Assembly (NCBI GenBank): GCA_949987705.1
Contig: OX465283.1
Location: forward strand, 92,491,813-92,555,812
DNA from: Thereva unica
Taxonomy: Eukaryota > Arthropoda > Insecta > Diptera > Therevidae
Direction: 5' to 3'
DNA length: 64,000 nucleotides
Shown here: in pieces, positions 10,096 to 20,560 of the stretch
Position numbering within the stretch: the first letter of the stretch is position 1
Layout of the letters: every line of letters starts with the position of its first letter
Made by a program: the position numbers and the translations under genes
The notes under the pieces: model-generated
Told to the model about the DNA's origin: nothing
Databases searched by the model: none
What the model saw: the letters and a program-made list of their open reading frames with translations, nothing else

Positions 10096-12828
10096 ATGGA
10101 GACGCTAACATTTCCAAAATTTAACGTGCTTGAAGACACCGGAAGCCTTGGAACCAGATGGGAAAACTGGATTGAGCGCTTTGACAATTACCTGGTGGGA
10201 ATGGACATAAAAAACGAACACAGACAGCTAGCGCTGCTACTACACTTTGCAGGTGAGGAAGTTCATGATATTTACAGGTCTCTTCCAGATTCCGTTCCTG
10301 AAAGTCCTAACACAAATCCTAACCCCTATAATGTAGCAAAGAGAAAGTTAAAAAGTTATTTTGTCCCAAAAGTAAACATAGATTTCGAAAGATATAAATT
10401 TCGTCAAGCAAAACAATCGGATACGGAAACTGTCGACCAATTTTATGCTCGCTTATTAAGCAAAAGCAAACAAAGTAACAGAAGCACGGTTCGACACACC
10501 AACACCATCAACAAACACAGATTAAACTCAAGCAGCGAAAGTGCAGAATTTTCCTATAAAGTGGAAGAGCGGATGGTTATAAACACAACAAAAATGAACA
10601 TTGAGTCAGACGATAAAATACCAAAAGCTAAAATACGTATAAACGATAAAAACGTTAATTTTGTCATTGACACCGGTTCATCCGTAAACGTAATTAACAA
10701 AAGTGTATTTAAAACGATATTTAAAGGAAAACATTCAAACATGGAGTTCGCTACAACAAACATATTTCCTTACAATTCAGATGAAAAGCTCGAAGTAGTT
10801 GGCAAGTTCTGGAGTAAATTAAGGTATAAAGACAAAATAACATCAGCACTGATATATGTAGTAGAAGGAAAAGGAGAGCCGCTACTAAGTTATGGAACTT
10901 CAAGAAAACTAGAACTAGTACATGTAACTTTTCAAAATAAAGCTGTAACAGACCATTTGTTGAAACAATTCCAGGAGCTCTACACCGGAGTTGGAAGGTT
11001 GAAGGATTATAAAATAAAGCTTCACATAGATGAAACAATACAGCCAGTTGCTCTGAAACACAGAAGGATACCGATACACTTACGTCCTACCGTCGAACAG
11101 GAAATAAATAGACTTCTACAGGCGGGTATCATAGAGAAAGCTACTGGTCCAACACCGTGGGTATCACCGATAGTAATCGTACCTAAACCGCGAGATCCCA
11201 GTAAAATTAGAATTTGCGTAGACACGAGGCAACCTAACACAGCTATCAAGAGGGAAAGACATCCAACACCAACAATAGATGACATACTAGCAAAGCTGAA
11301 CGGAGCAAAAGTATTTTCAAAAATAGACTTACGAGAAGGGTATCATCATCAACTAGTTTTACATGAACAATCAAGATACATAACAGTTTTTTCAACACAC
11401 ATAGGATTGTTTAGATACAAACGTCTCAATTTTGGCATCAACTCAGCAGCAGAGATTTTCCAAAACACAATCCGACAAGTCTTGATCAATATAGAAGGGA
11501 CAATTAACATCAGTGATGACATACTAATTTTCGGGCAAGACCAACAGACGCATGACAAAGCATTAACTGAAGTTTTGAATAGATTATCAAAAAGTGGCCT
11601 TACAATAAACAAACAAAAGTGTATTTTTAACACTAAAAAGATATCATTTTTCGGATATGTATTGTCTGATGAAGGGATTCAGCCAGATCCAAAAAAAATA
11701 GAATGCATTCAGGCAATGTCACCTCCTGAAAACATCAAAGATGTTCGGAGTTTCCTAGGCATGTTAAATTATGTTGGCAGATTTATGCCAAATTTATCTC
11801 AAAATACTGAAATGCTAAGAGAATTAATAACATTGAAAGAAAACAAATGGAAATGGACAGATCAACATGAAAATGTATTTCAACAATTAAAAGATCAACT
11901 AGGAAACGCAAAGAGGCTTGCATACTTCGATGTCAACAAACAAACACATTTATACGTCGACGCCGGTCCGACTGGACTTGGAGCCATTTTAGCACAAAGG
12001 CATGACAACAAAGAAAACATTATCGCTTATGCAAGTAGAACGTTAACAAACGTAGAACACAGGTACAGTCAAATTGAAAAAGAAACATTAGCAGCCGTAT
12101 GGGCCATACAACACTTCCATCTATATTTATATGGATCAATTTTTACATTACACTCTGATCACAAACCGTTAGTAAATATACTAAACAACACAAGATCATC
12201 ACCTAATGCTCGCATCGAGAGATTATGTCTACGACTACAGCAGTATCAGTTCAACACAGTCCATCAAAAAGGAAGCAGCAACCCCTCTGATTATATCTCG
12301 AGACACCCGATGGAATCTGTAACTAGTGAAATGCATGACTTGAAAATAGAAGCTCATGTTAATTTTGTTCTTCTCAACTCAGTGCCAAAAGCTTTATCAG
12401 TAGAAAAAATTGCAAAAGAAACTAGATCAGATGTTATTCTCCAATTATTAAAGAAAGCTTTGAACGACAATAGATTATGGTCGAAAGAAGAGTTAAAACC
12501 ATATCATAAAATCAACACTGAGATAACAACGTGTAAAGACATTGTACTCAGAACAAACAGAATAATACTACGAACAAGTCTTATTGAAGAAGCCATTCAA
12601 GTAGCTCATTATGGACATTTGGGAATTGAGAAAACAAAACAACTCCTTCGTCAAAAAGTATGGTTCCCGAACATGAATAAAATAGTAGAGAAATATGTCC
12701 GTAGCTGTCTTGCCTTGCCAGTCAGTAACAACAAACAAACAACGCTGTCCGATAACAACGCCATCGAGTCCAAAACATCCGTTCCAAAGCATAGATATCG
12801 ATTTTGCTGGACCGTTTCCAAACAATAA
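10096..12828 (+). CDS. Mag-like gag-pol: short gag, protease, RT, RNase H, start of integrase
   Basis: The ATG at 10096 (METLTFPKF) is preferred over an upstream TTG. Capsid-like gag covers about residues 1-135 (WENWIERFDNYL, ETVDQFYARLL). Next comes a Cys-free linker, then an aspartic protease (VIDTGSSVNVI, about residue 190). RT has SPIVIVPKP, KIDLREGYH and an ISDD catalytic box in place of YVDD, a variant I associate with Mag relatives. RNase H has LYVDAGPTGLGA, EKETLAAVWAI and LHSDHKPL. The integrase zinc region starts (HYGHLGIEKTKQL), then the frame is lost near 12712. Gag lacks a CCHC knuckle and looks internally deleted by perhaps 100 residues with the frame kept. RT and RNase H core residues are intact. 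Confidence 0.88.
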   Translation: METLTFPKFNVLEDTGSLGTRWENWIERFDNYLVGMDIKNEHRQLALLLHFAGEEVHDIYRSLPDSVPESPNTNPNPYNVAKRKLKSYFVPKVNIDFERYKFRQAKQSDTETVDQFYARLLSKSKQSNRSTVRHTNTINKHRLNSSSESAEFSYKVEERMVINTTKMNIESDDKIPKAKIRINDKNVNFVIDTGSSVNVINKSVFKTIFKGKHSNMEFATTNIFPYNSDEKLEVVGKFWSKLRYKDKITSALIYVVEGKGEPLLSYGTSRKLELVHVTFQNKAVTDHLLKQFQELYTGVGRLKDYKIKLHIDETIQPVALKHRRIPIHLRPTVEQEINRLLQAGIIEKATGPTPWVSPIVIVPKPRDPSKIRICVDTRQPNTAIKRERHPTPTIDDILAKLNGAKVFSKIDLREGYHHQLVLHEQSRYITVFSTHIGLFRYKRLNFGINSAAEIFQNTIRQVLINIEGTINISDDILIFGQDQQTHDKALTEVLNRLSKSGLTINKQKCIFNTKKISFFGYVLSDEGIQPDPKKIECIQAMSPPENIKDVRSFLGMLNYVGRFMPNLSQNTEMLRELITLKENKWKWTDQHENVFQQLKDQLGNAKRLAYFDVNKQTHLYVDAGPTGLGAILAQRHDNKENIIAYASRTLTNVEHRYSQIEKETLAAVWAIQHFHLYLYGSIFTLHSDHKPLVNILNNTRSSPNARIERLCLRLQQYQFNTVHQKGSSNPSDYISRHPMESVTSEMHDLKIEAHVNFVLLNSVPKALSVEKIAKETRSDVILQLLKKALNDNRLWSKEELKPYHKINTEITTCKDIVLRTNRIILRTSLIEEAIQVAHYGHLGIEKTKQLLRQKVWFPNMNKIVEKYVRSCLALPVSNNKQTTLSDNNAIESKTSVPKHRYRFCWTVSKQ

Positions 12829-13864
12829 GTATTTATTTTTAATTATTGATGAATACTCTAAATTTCCTATAGTCGAAGTTACATCTTCCACAAGCTTTAA
12901 ACAAATTGAGCCGATTCTTAGCCGAACATTTTCATTATTTGGGATACCAGAAAACATTAAATCCGATAATGGACCACCATTCAATGGGCAAGAATTCAAA
13001 GGATATCTAAGTAATTTAAACATCAAACACTGCGCTATAACCCCTTTATGGCCTGAAGCTAATGGCATGGCAGAACGATTTGTAAAAACACTAAAAAAAT
13101 CTGTTTTATGCTCAGTACTAGAAACCAACAAATTTGATCAGCAACTGTTCGAGTTCCTAATAAACTATAGAAGCGTTCCACATAGCACAACAAAAAGATC
13201 TCCATATGAATTAGTTTTCAAAAGAGAAATAAACACACTACTGCCGTCAATAAAGAAGAAAAGCAAGATGCCAAGATATGACAGTGCAACAGATACAAAC
13301 AACAGGAGAAAGCAAAACGAACAAGCCAACAAGAAAAGAAGAGTCATAGAGCAAGAGCATAAATTTAAAAGAGGAGATAAGGTACTTTGTAAACAGAGAA
13401 AGTTTAATTCTTTTACACCATTATATGACCCAGTTCCGTACCAGATAGAAAAGATTGTCAACAACCAAATTCATGCAACTAGACATGAGAAGAGAATCAT
13501 CCGAAATGCATCATTCTTCAAACTCTATATTCCTTCTTCCAAAACACTTTACCCTCAAAATAACATCCCCTCATCCTGTAAGTATTCTCACTTTCCAGAA
13601 CATAAACAAACTTCACCTAGAAACACAGAGGCATACGCTAGAGATAACAATATAGCAACGCCAGACCCGAATACGCAGATAGAGGAAATATCTAAAAATT
13701 CATCTGAAATAGAAGAATCGATTAACAGTCAGCATCCTGATTCACCCTCGCAAGAAGTAACAGGCACGTCTACAAATCTGAAGGACTTCCCAGCACATCA
13801 TCAGGAAAGACCACATCGTTCACGAAAGTTACCGTACCGATTTAAAGACTTCAAATTATTTTAA
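12695..13864 (+). CDS. Mag-like integrase and C-terminal tail, offset frame
   Basis: This frame continues the integrase after the break. The catalytic triad is visible: D in IDIDFAGPF, D in SDNGPPFNG, and E in EANGMAERFVKT. After the core come a basic region and a C-terminal domain (KFKRGDKVLCKQ), then a Ser/Pro-rich tail ending RSRKLPYRFKDF. The first bases overlap the preceding frame. The shift falls inside the HHCC zinc-binding segment and is explained by one extra T in the TTGCCTTGCC run near 12708-12715. That is a disabling mutation rather than a programmed shift, as far as can be seen. Confidence 0.85.
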   Translation: MSVAVLPCQSVTTNKQRCPITTPSSPKHPFQSIDIDFAGPFPNNKYLFLIIDEYSKFPIVEVTSSTSFKQIEPILSRTFSLFGIPENIKSDNGPPFNGQEFKGYLSNLNIKHCAITPLWPEANGMAERFVKTLKKSVLCSVLETNKFDQQLFEFLINYRSVPHSTTKRSPYELVFKREINTLLPSIKKKSKMPRYDSATDTNNRRKQNEQANKKRRVIEQEHKFKRGDKVLCKQRKFNSFTPLYDPVPYQIEKIVNNQIHATRHEKRIIRNASFFKLYIPSSKTLYPQNNIPSSCKYSHFPEHKQTSPRNTEAYARDNNIATPDPNTQIEEISKNSSEIEESINSQHPDSPSQEVTGTSTNLKDFPAHHQERPHRSRKLPYRFKDFKLF

Positions 13865-13894
13865 TAACAACCTAGTGGGGACACTCTTTATCTG

Positions 13895-13909
13895 AAGTAG
13901 AGGAGGAGA
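13895..13909 (+). other. Polypurine tract of the Mag-like element
   Basis: GAAGTAGAGGAGGAGA-like purine run ending directly at the 3' LTR start (13910). This is the expected plus-strand primer site. Confidence 0.8.
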
Positions 13910-14138
13910 TGTAATATTCCAATATTACCCGTATTCTTTTATATACATGGCAACGCCACTTTCACCAGTAAGAAGAAGACAGCTAGACTTTAAGGTCGGC
14001 AACATTGATCGTTATTGTGAAATTACTGTAAAATGGTTGTGAAATAAAACACCACGTTCTGGACTAAAAATAAGTTTATTAATTGTTCAAGTTAACCATC
14101 AGCATAACAAACAGCCCTTAACACCGTGAAGCATCACA
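13910..14138 (+). repeat. 3' LTR of the Mag-like element
   Basis: 229 bp, the same ends and, by eye, the same sequence as the 5' LTR. It is followed by the ATATC duplication (14139-14143) and the remainder of HINE copy 1. Confidence 0.9.
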
Positions 14139-14221
14139 ATATCCAATCATAATATTCAACATCCATCATACTGGGAAGTTGATCGTGTGGACCGAAAGGG
14201 TCGAACCCACATCCCAGCTAG

Positions 14222-14545
14222 TTCTATTTTTAGCCGATTTAGGGGTGGTTTCAACCCTTTAGGACTACCCCTTATCATAAAGTTCGCCTTCATTTAGTAC
14301 AAATCAACCAATTTCACAAATAAATATTAAAAAAAGTGTATTTCATTGCATTAGTTTTCATTATTATTGAAATAATCGGGAAAAACCCCTAAAAAGGGGT
14401 GTTTTTTGCATTTTTAAGAGTGGCGCCCATGTTCTAGGACCGCGGAACCCTGATTTTCGTGATCAGTGACCCCAAAAACCTTTAGGTTTCGATTTTCTTA
14501 ACGGTGTTATTTTGGAACACCCCCTCCGCGTTTTGAATGGACTAA
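14222..14545. repeat. Dispersed repeat, copy 2 of 2
   Basis: 14296-14545 matches 5717-5973 closely and ends at the same GAATGGACTAA. The 70 bases before it have an AGGGGTGGTTTCAACCCTTTAGG-like palindrome that recalls the hairpin at 8912-9058. From 14546 to 14800 nothing is recognised. Confidence 0.6.
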
Positions 14546-14801
14546 GCGCTTCAAGTTCACGAGACCATCAAGGGGGTTCTGAGGCCTCTTTATGCGGTCT
14601 TTTCGGACAAGCTTTATTAAAAGCGTGAATGCATTGTGAAAGTTTCCACAATGCTAACGAGTTGTGCCTGGTTTTTGGGAATACAGGTTCTTAGGGGCAA
14701 GGTTCTTTACTATTAGCCTAGTATATAATAACTCCAGTTTGTCTTTCTGAAATTTTTTATTTTAGAAGGGGTGGTTAGGTTAGAGTCCTGCAGCTGGTAC
14801 T

Positions 14802-15419
14802 CTATGAACCTGTGAAACCTGAACAAGGAGTGTTCCTTCGAGCCTTCCTGGAAGATATTTGGTCGAAGTGGCGTTCTGAGACAAGGGTGATGTCCAGCAC
14901 TTCTTCTCTGTTTTTGGTAACAAAGGTGGGATCTTTACCTTTGTTACATATAGCAAGATTGGTGTGGAGTAGGTAGTCAAAATTCCCCTCTACTCGATTA
15001 TTGGTGTCCGTGCTGCCCCATTTTGTGTAGTGTGCACCTCCCATAACCAGGACCGTCGTAGGATCGGTGTATCTTACCAGGTCCTGAAAAGCTACAGGAG
15101 GTAGAGGGCGCTCGTCGTCGTGAGCTAGATAAAACGAGCGCTTCCTCAGTTCTTTCTGTTTTAGCTCTAGGTCGATCACAGTAAGGTCTCCGTCACTGAA
15201 TTGAGGGAGAAAAACGGAGCTTATATCACTTCTGACAAGATTACCTGTCCTGGGTTTTCCCTTACCTTTCGTGTAGAAGAGATTAAAGTTAGGCGTCCTT
15301 AAGCCACAGATCCTTTCACCAGCGATCCATGGCTCTTGGACTAGGACAACATGGGCTTCGCAAAAGCGCAGCGGACTCAGTTTTACAGTCGTGCAGGTTA
15401 ATCTGATCACTTGCACCAT
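14802..15419 (-). pseudogene. LOA/I-like LINE endonuclease fragment
   Basis: A 205-residue open frame similar to the apurinic-type endonuclease of LOA/I-group LINEs: HVVLVQEPWIAGERICGL (catalytic Glu region), FYTKGKGKPRTGNLV, KWGSTDTNNR, NKGKDPTFVTKNREEVLDITLVS. The central GDFNAH-like catalytic block is replaced by VMGGAHYTKWG, so the Asp/Asn pair is lost and the domain should be inactive. The downstream RT is absent. It may belong to the same family as the RT/RNase H copy at 29.4-31.35 kb; this is inferred. Confidence 0.75.
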
Positions 15420-17185
15420 TTTTAGTGGGTTTTACTTCAACGACAGTCACCTCCGCTTCTTCGTCGCTGGAAATAACCTCGTCGTTGTTTTAATTGAGGA
15501 GTTGGTACTCCGTGAACAGGTTACCGCTGAAGATGACCTTTTGCGGTAATAGAAAGAAGCGAAATTACTAAATGCAATTCGTTTTCTTTTGTAATCAAGA
15601 AGATAGTAACTTAATATCTTAACAAATTTACTTCTTGATGAATGAAAGTCAAAAGCCTTTCCTCATATGTATGTAAAAATGCGTTTGTTTTTATGCATCC
15701 CAATATATACAAATTGCAAATTGCGCTTTTAATCGAACAATCAAGTAAGAAACAAACGAGCCAGTTTCATATGATCCGAGAAATTGTAATATTGAAACTC
15801 CACCCTAATGTAAGGTAAACCACAAAACCAAAATTCCAAAAAAGCGTTTCTTAACCAAAGTACAAAATAGTTAACAATTTAGGTTAAATCTCCCCATTGG
15901 CATGGTGGAGCACCAGAGCATTGATCATTTTCAATGAAGGTACATATATAACAAGCGAGTGGATGACTGACGGTGTCATAATCAAAACTAATACCAACAC
16001 GAAAACTGTGGGCATTAGATTACGTAATTTTTACAACAACGAAGGAAAAAACCACAACAGACATTCTTAATTAAGAGGTGCACCACGTTTCATCCTTGAA
16101 AAACAAGAGAGAAAAGGCAAAGAAAAAACTTCTCAGGTAATAAATATGTGCATGCTTGCAGGTGAATTCCGTGCGACTAATTGATGAATTCATTATCAGG
16201 GGCAGTTTTGTGTGTTTCTTTCTGAGTAAACCTCAATTTTTTAAAACATTTAGTATGCTTTTTAGCGGAAACGGATATGAATAATTTTATTATTTTTTAA
16301 ATGATTGCCCATGAGTCACTTTTTCTATTATTTTTCGTAAAAGGAAAATGGCCATTCAATAGACATTTAATCGTTGCATTCTGGCGAGTAATCACATGTT
16401 TGTGGCAGAATTAGAGTAGGGACCTTGAAGAGATAATATTCGATTTCCGAAGGATATCTGAATGAGGGCTAAAATCCTAATCCTGTTTAGGTTTTGACTT
16501 TGTAATATTGCCGCAGTTTTTATGTTGCTTTGAGTGCGATGGCAAAAGTTTGCTTATTTTTCCAATAGCTTGAGTTTTGACGTTCTTAGGCAGGTAACAA
16601 GATTATGTGGATTGGATAAAGGTATGCCTTGTAAAAAGAAATTGCTTGAATTAAACTATTGAATTATGCAACGCTTGGGAGGCCGATAATACTATCGAAT
16701 TTATGTAAGAGATTTCGGCTTTGGCAAACAGATTTAAATCCTTGTGCGGTTTCTTCATTTCACAAATATTTCCTTTTATAAAAAAACTGAGGGGGAAAGT
16801 ACATCAACGTGAGGCAGACGTGTCTATTCGTAATCGCCCCTATGAGTGGAAGTCTGTTATAGAAAACTAGCCGCATAAACGCAAGTTTGCTTGCATTAGT
16901 TATCATCCTTTTGAGAACTTCAAAAAAAGGCGTAGGAACGTAATTTAATGTAGCAAAACAACTTTGCGCAATATCTGAAAAATAATGGTTTCCGGTAAGC
17001 ACTTTCGTTTTTCACAAACAAAAGAATAAATGACTTTGTTTATAGTTTAAAGCATAACATGATCTTGATTCACATTAATTAATTGAGCGGATTATTTTGT
17101 TTTATTAAAGAGTGTTCGTTCAACATAAAACACCCGATAGACATTAAAAACTGAATAAAAGCTACTGGATAAAAGAAAATGGAAT
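15420..17185. other. Unannotated AT-rich DNA
   Basis: No coding remnant, LTR or TIR was recognised on either strand. The only open frame of note (16760-17002, minus) is short and has no familiar motif. Confidence 0.5.
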
Positions 17186-17676
17186 TGTCTTATCGGACGC
17201 AGAGTCGACGATAGAGTCGACCGGGTTGACGAAAGAGTCAGCCAAGTGTAAATAGCGACACCTTTTTTTATAAGTCGAATGAGCCTTTTGGTCCACTCTG
17301 AGTGTAATAAGAAATTACATGTGCAATAACAAATAATTAGCAAATTAATAAACATTTAGTAGCAAATAATAACCCGAAAAATATTTTTTCCGCTGTTAGG
17401 TTATTTATATTTGAATTCGAAATTCACGCGCCAATCGGCAGAGGGCGCTACCTGTCGGAATATCGTTTGATTATGTTTTTGCAGTCGACGGTCTCAACCA
17501 CTTGTAATTTCTTATTACACTCAGAGTGGACCAAAAGGCTGATTCGACTTATAAAAAAAGGTGTCTCTGCTTACACTTGGCTGACTCTTTCGTCAACTCG
17601 GCCGACTCTATCGTCAACTCGGTCGACTCTCGTCAACTCTGTCGTCGACTCTCGTGGACTCTGCGTCCGATAAGAT
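17186..17676. repeat. Fold-back element with GTCGACTCT minisatellite in its arms
   Basis: The left arm (17186-17318) is the reverse complement of the right arm (17500-17676): both hold TAAGTCGAATCAGCC-like sequence, CTTTTGGTCCACTCTGAG and TGTAATAAGAAATTACA. The outer part of the arms is a degenerate tandem array of a roughly 20-bp unit (GACTCTATCGTCAACTCGG). The right arm has more units than the left. The loop is about 180 bp and not coding. This matches the architecture of Foldback-type elements with tandem repeats in their arms. Confidence 0.7.
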
Positions 17677-17789
17677 ACTTCCAAAATAAATTAAAAAATA
17701 TTTTAAAAATATGTATGGTAAATTATGCATTGGACGATTTCAAAAATGTGTTTTTTATGAAACTGATCGATAATTTATTCTTATTTATG

Positions 17790-18760
17790 AGAATTATGTG
17801 GTCGTTTTTCCTGCACGGTATCGCGCGAACCATAAAAGATATCGACTGCGTTGAGGTGTCGTTCGAAGCGTATTAACGGAAATATGATCTGAACAGCTTT
17901 TAATAAAATTCAGTTGAGCCGTTTTTTGGTGGTTTTGGTTTTTGGTTTCGTATAGACTTATGTGATTTTTGTACCTACACGATATCGCGCGAACCAACAA
18001 TGATACCGACTTCGTACAGATGTCGATCGTAGCGTATTGCAGAAGTTATATTTTGAAAAGATTTTCATCAAATTTGGCCTAACTGTTTTTTTGTTTGAAT
18101 GACGTACGTGATTTTTGTACCTGCCTGATATAACCCGGACCAAATATGATACAGTAGTCGTTGGGGTGCTGATCGACGTGTATCAACGAATATATAATCT
18201 GAATAGATTTTCTTAAAATTCCCTCGAGGCGTTTTCCTGTTTAAACAACGGTCGTGATTTTTGAACCTGGACGATATCGGGGGGCGAACTGCTAACAAAG
18301 ACCTCGGAAGGTGGTGGCACCCGATTTGTCACCTCTCTCACAACCCGCGAAAAGTCACTGCATTCGAACACCTAGCAGACCTGTTAGCAAGTCCTAATCC
18401 CTCTTCGTGGTGCCCCCTGGGGTACTTTTTCGGAAAGAGCTAACGGGAGACGGGCGAATGACGAGCTCTCTGCGCCATAAAACAGAGTTTTTAAGTCGGT
18501 TGGGCTGAGGGTTAGCAACCCGCTCCCATAAAAAACCTCATTGCTACGAATCGGCAAACAATGCCTCGGAACCGGATGGACAACACGAGGAGCGCAAAAC
18601 AGAGGCCGCTGGAGGGCAACTGTTTCCGTCCTATGTCCCATGAGGGATTAAAAGAGTTTAAAGAAAGAAGAAGATATCACGTAAAACAAAAATGATACCG
18701 ACTTTTTGAGTTGCCGATCGAAGCATATTAACGAAAACATGCCCTGGAGAAAATTTCATA
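17790..18760 (+). repeat. HINE-like tandem-repeat array, interrupted
   Basis: Three or four degenerate copies of the roughly 147-bp HINE internal unit (CTGCACGGTATCGCGCGAACC near 17813, then near 17970, 18120, 18265). Each has a GATATCGACT and TCGTTCGAAGCGTATTA-like core. The array breaks at about 18275 and resumes at about 18676 (GATACCGACTTTTTGAGTTGCC), so 18275-18675 is an insertion. Neither HINE terminus is present. Confidence 0.7.
18275..18675 (+). mobile_element. Insertion in the HINE array, possibly LINE- or SINE-derived
   Basis: About 400 bp, much richer in GC than its surroundings, ending in an A/G-rich tail (GAGTTTAAAGAAAGAAGAAG). GATATC flanks both sides, as a possible 6-bp duplication or leftover repeat sequence. 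Internal text such as GGGCTGAGGGTTAGCAACCC resembles 5' regions of RTE-type LINEs as I remember them. It has no protein frame I recognise. A retroposed non-autonomous copy is the best guess. Confidence 0.45.
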
Positions 18761-20282
18761 TTTTGTTTAAATGGAAAGACTTCGGGTAAGGGTCACCAGG
18801 ACCTTAAATTGATTAGTTTTACTAATATCTGTCAAGAATCATCAAATTCCATCAATTTAATTTTAAGTTCTTATTAACAAATAAATTATCAAATTCATAT
18901 TCATTTTGCTGAAATTATCAAGTCCATCATTTTTTGTCTCTAAAAGAATTTCAAATCTCATTAAAAATGTCACATAAGCATAATGCATAAAATTTTCAAT
19001 TATTTCGAACGGTAACATGACGGGTAAAACGGGTAAAATTTCACTTTGAAAAATGTTTGTATGCAAATCTTCTTCAATCGAAAATTGCAACTTAGCATTT
19101 ATTTGTAAGACAATTGTCTGCTAAAGGAAGAGTTAATTCATTTTTTGTTGTTTTGTTTATTATTATCACAAGTATAAAAGAAATTGTTTTAAAATAAAGA
19201 ATTAGTCGAAGCAATTCAGACGCTTGAGATAGCAGTGGCTGCAGAGCTACTTCTTTTTTCTATCATACAGCTACACTTGTGTTGAGGTGTTACACCTATT
19301 ACACAGCACATCAAAGATCAATGTGTTACACCCTGATCTACCAATTTAACAGCGGAGAAGCAAAAGAGTTTCTTCGCTCTACAAAAAACAACATCTAATA
19401 AACTAATTCGAGTGAAACCGGTTCTAAATGACATTACCTTTTCTGGTTTTAGCAGAGCGAAAGTTTCTCATCCCACCTGTCAAAATCCTAGCACTCCAGT
19501 TCATCTCCGAATTTCCAGTAGTTACCGAGAAATTTGGTCCTTCGGGTCAAGTCCAACAAGTCTTTAACATTTATTAGTTTCGCTAATAAATTTTGAATTC
19601 CGCCACGCGGTGAAGTGCAGCGAACGACCCACGAAAGAAATGCTTGTTTGCTTACGCCCATCGTTCTTTGAACTAGCTCCTCTCAGGATTACTTTGGCAA
19701 CAGTTGAGGTACTAGCCAATTTCTCACTAGCCCTAAAACTATTACTATTTTTGAAGTAGTCAGTTTTTTGGTATTTACATATTTATAATATTTACATTTA
19801 TTTATTATTGCTTATTTATTAATAAAATATCCATTCATAATATTCAACATAATCGCACACTAGGTGCAAGCACTACGCGTCTAATAATGTACGATACAAA
19901 TCGTATCCAGTATGATGAAATCCAAGCGTTTCACGAACAACAAATCGACGTCTGGCAAGCTCGTTTTTCTTGTGCATCGATTGTTTTTAAGTAGGATAAA
20001 TTGAAAGGACCATTGCACATAACGAAAATAATCAAGCTGCCATAAGACTAATTCAACAATACATATGGTGCAGACTTTTTTTGGTTCAAATTTGCAATGG
20101 AATGACCGCGTGTATAGCTTACTTCTTGGCCATTTAAAACTTTTGGTCAAATTTGACGGTCGTGAGGCCGTATGTGCTCCCATTAAAAATAGTTAAAAGT
20201 TCAACGGCTATCATATCCCCCTAAAAAGCGGCTACGGTTCGCCCGCTGTAAGCCCATTTTTCTACTTTTATGCCCGTTTCCC
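18761..20282. other. No clear element; possible decayed LTR-retroelement leader
   Basis: At 19533-19545, TTTGGTCCTTCGG resembles the primer-binding-site context of BEL/Pao elements. It is preceded by a T/A-rich block that starts with TGTTGAGGTGTTACACC near 19269. No matching LTR or coding part was found, so this is only a hint. The small palindrome TTTATTAGTTTCGCTAATAAA lies near 19570. The remainder shows nothing. Confidence 0.25.
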
Positions 20283-20560
20283 ATTATTCGAGTAGCAATC
20301 CAGTCCAGCGATCGTATCCAGCGCTGAGATGACAGTGGAATAATAAGAACCAGCAATGGAAAGCACCCATTCCAGAGAACAATCCAGTCCAGTGACTGGA
20401 TTGACAGTCTACTTCGCCACTGGAATAGTATAGGTAATCAATCCAGTGTTGAACAGTTAACACGCATTGTTGGTTTTTTAACAATGATAACTTAACTAAA
20501 AATAACAAATTTCAATAATTTAGATGATATGAGCCAGTCTAGCACTGGACTGGGCTGACA
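20283..20560. repeat. Degenerate repeats of an ATCCAGTCCAG motif
   Basis: The motif CAATCCAGTCCAG and its inverse CACTGGA/TGACTGGATT recurs at least six times in about 270 bp (20290, 20310, 20385, 20395, 20440, 20535). Spacing is irregular and orientation mixed. It looks like an eroded simple or subterminal repeat. Confidence 0.4.

Larger units (their letters stand above)
9746..14138 (+). mobile_element. Mag-like Ty3/Gypsy LTR retrotransposon, recent insertion
   Basis: A 4393-bp element flanked by a 5-bp target duplication ATATC (9741-9745, 14139-14143). The interrupted repeat reads straight across, as HINE copy 2 shows (AAAATATCCAATCATAA). The LTRs (9746-9974, 13910-14138) appear identical base for base by eye, so insertion was recent. 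Order: LTR, leader, gag-protease-RT-RNase H, integrase, purine tract, LTR. There is no envelope-like gene. The internal reading frame is damaged (see the two coding entries), so movement probably relied on proteins supplied by a relative. Confidence 0.92.
9075..14221 (+). mobile_element. HINE/Helentron-like non-autonomous element, copy 1 (split by an LTR element)
   Basis: Made of 9075-9745 and 14139-14221. It begins TTTTTAACTTCCCAGTAT and ends with the inverse motif ATACTGGGAAGTT, a hairpin (TGTGG/CCACA stem) and CTAG before T-rich sequence. In between are degenerate direct repeats of about 147 bp, each with a CTGCACGATATCGCGCGAACC-like core (cores near 9240, 9387, 9533). Paired internal inverted motifs, minisatellite-like interior, 3' hairpin and T-rich target are hallmarks of Helentron-associated (DINE-1/HINE) elements. 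The class is inferred by structure; the repeat family is certain, since other copies are at 23326-24060 and 27659-28707. Confidence 0.65.

Noticed and set aside
19533..19545. BEL/Pao primer-binding site
   Set aside because: No paired LTR or coding sequence could be found, so it is mentioned only as a hint in the gap entry.
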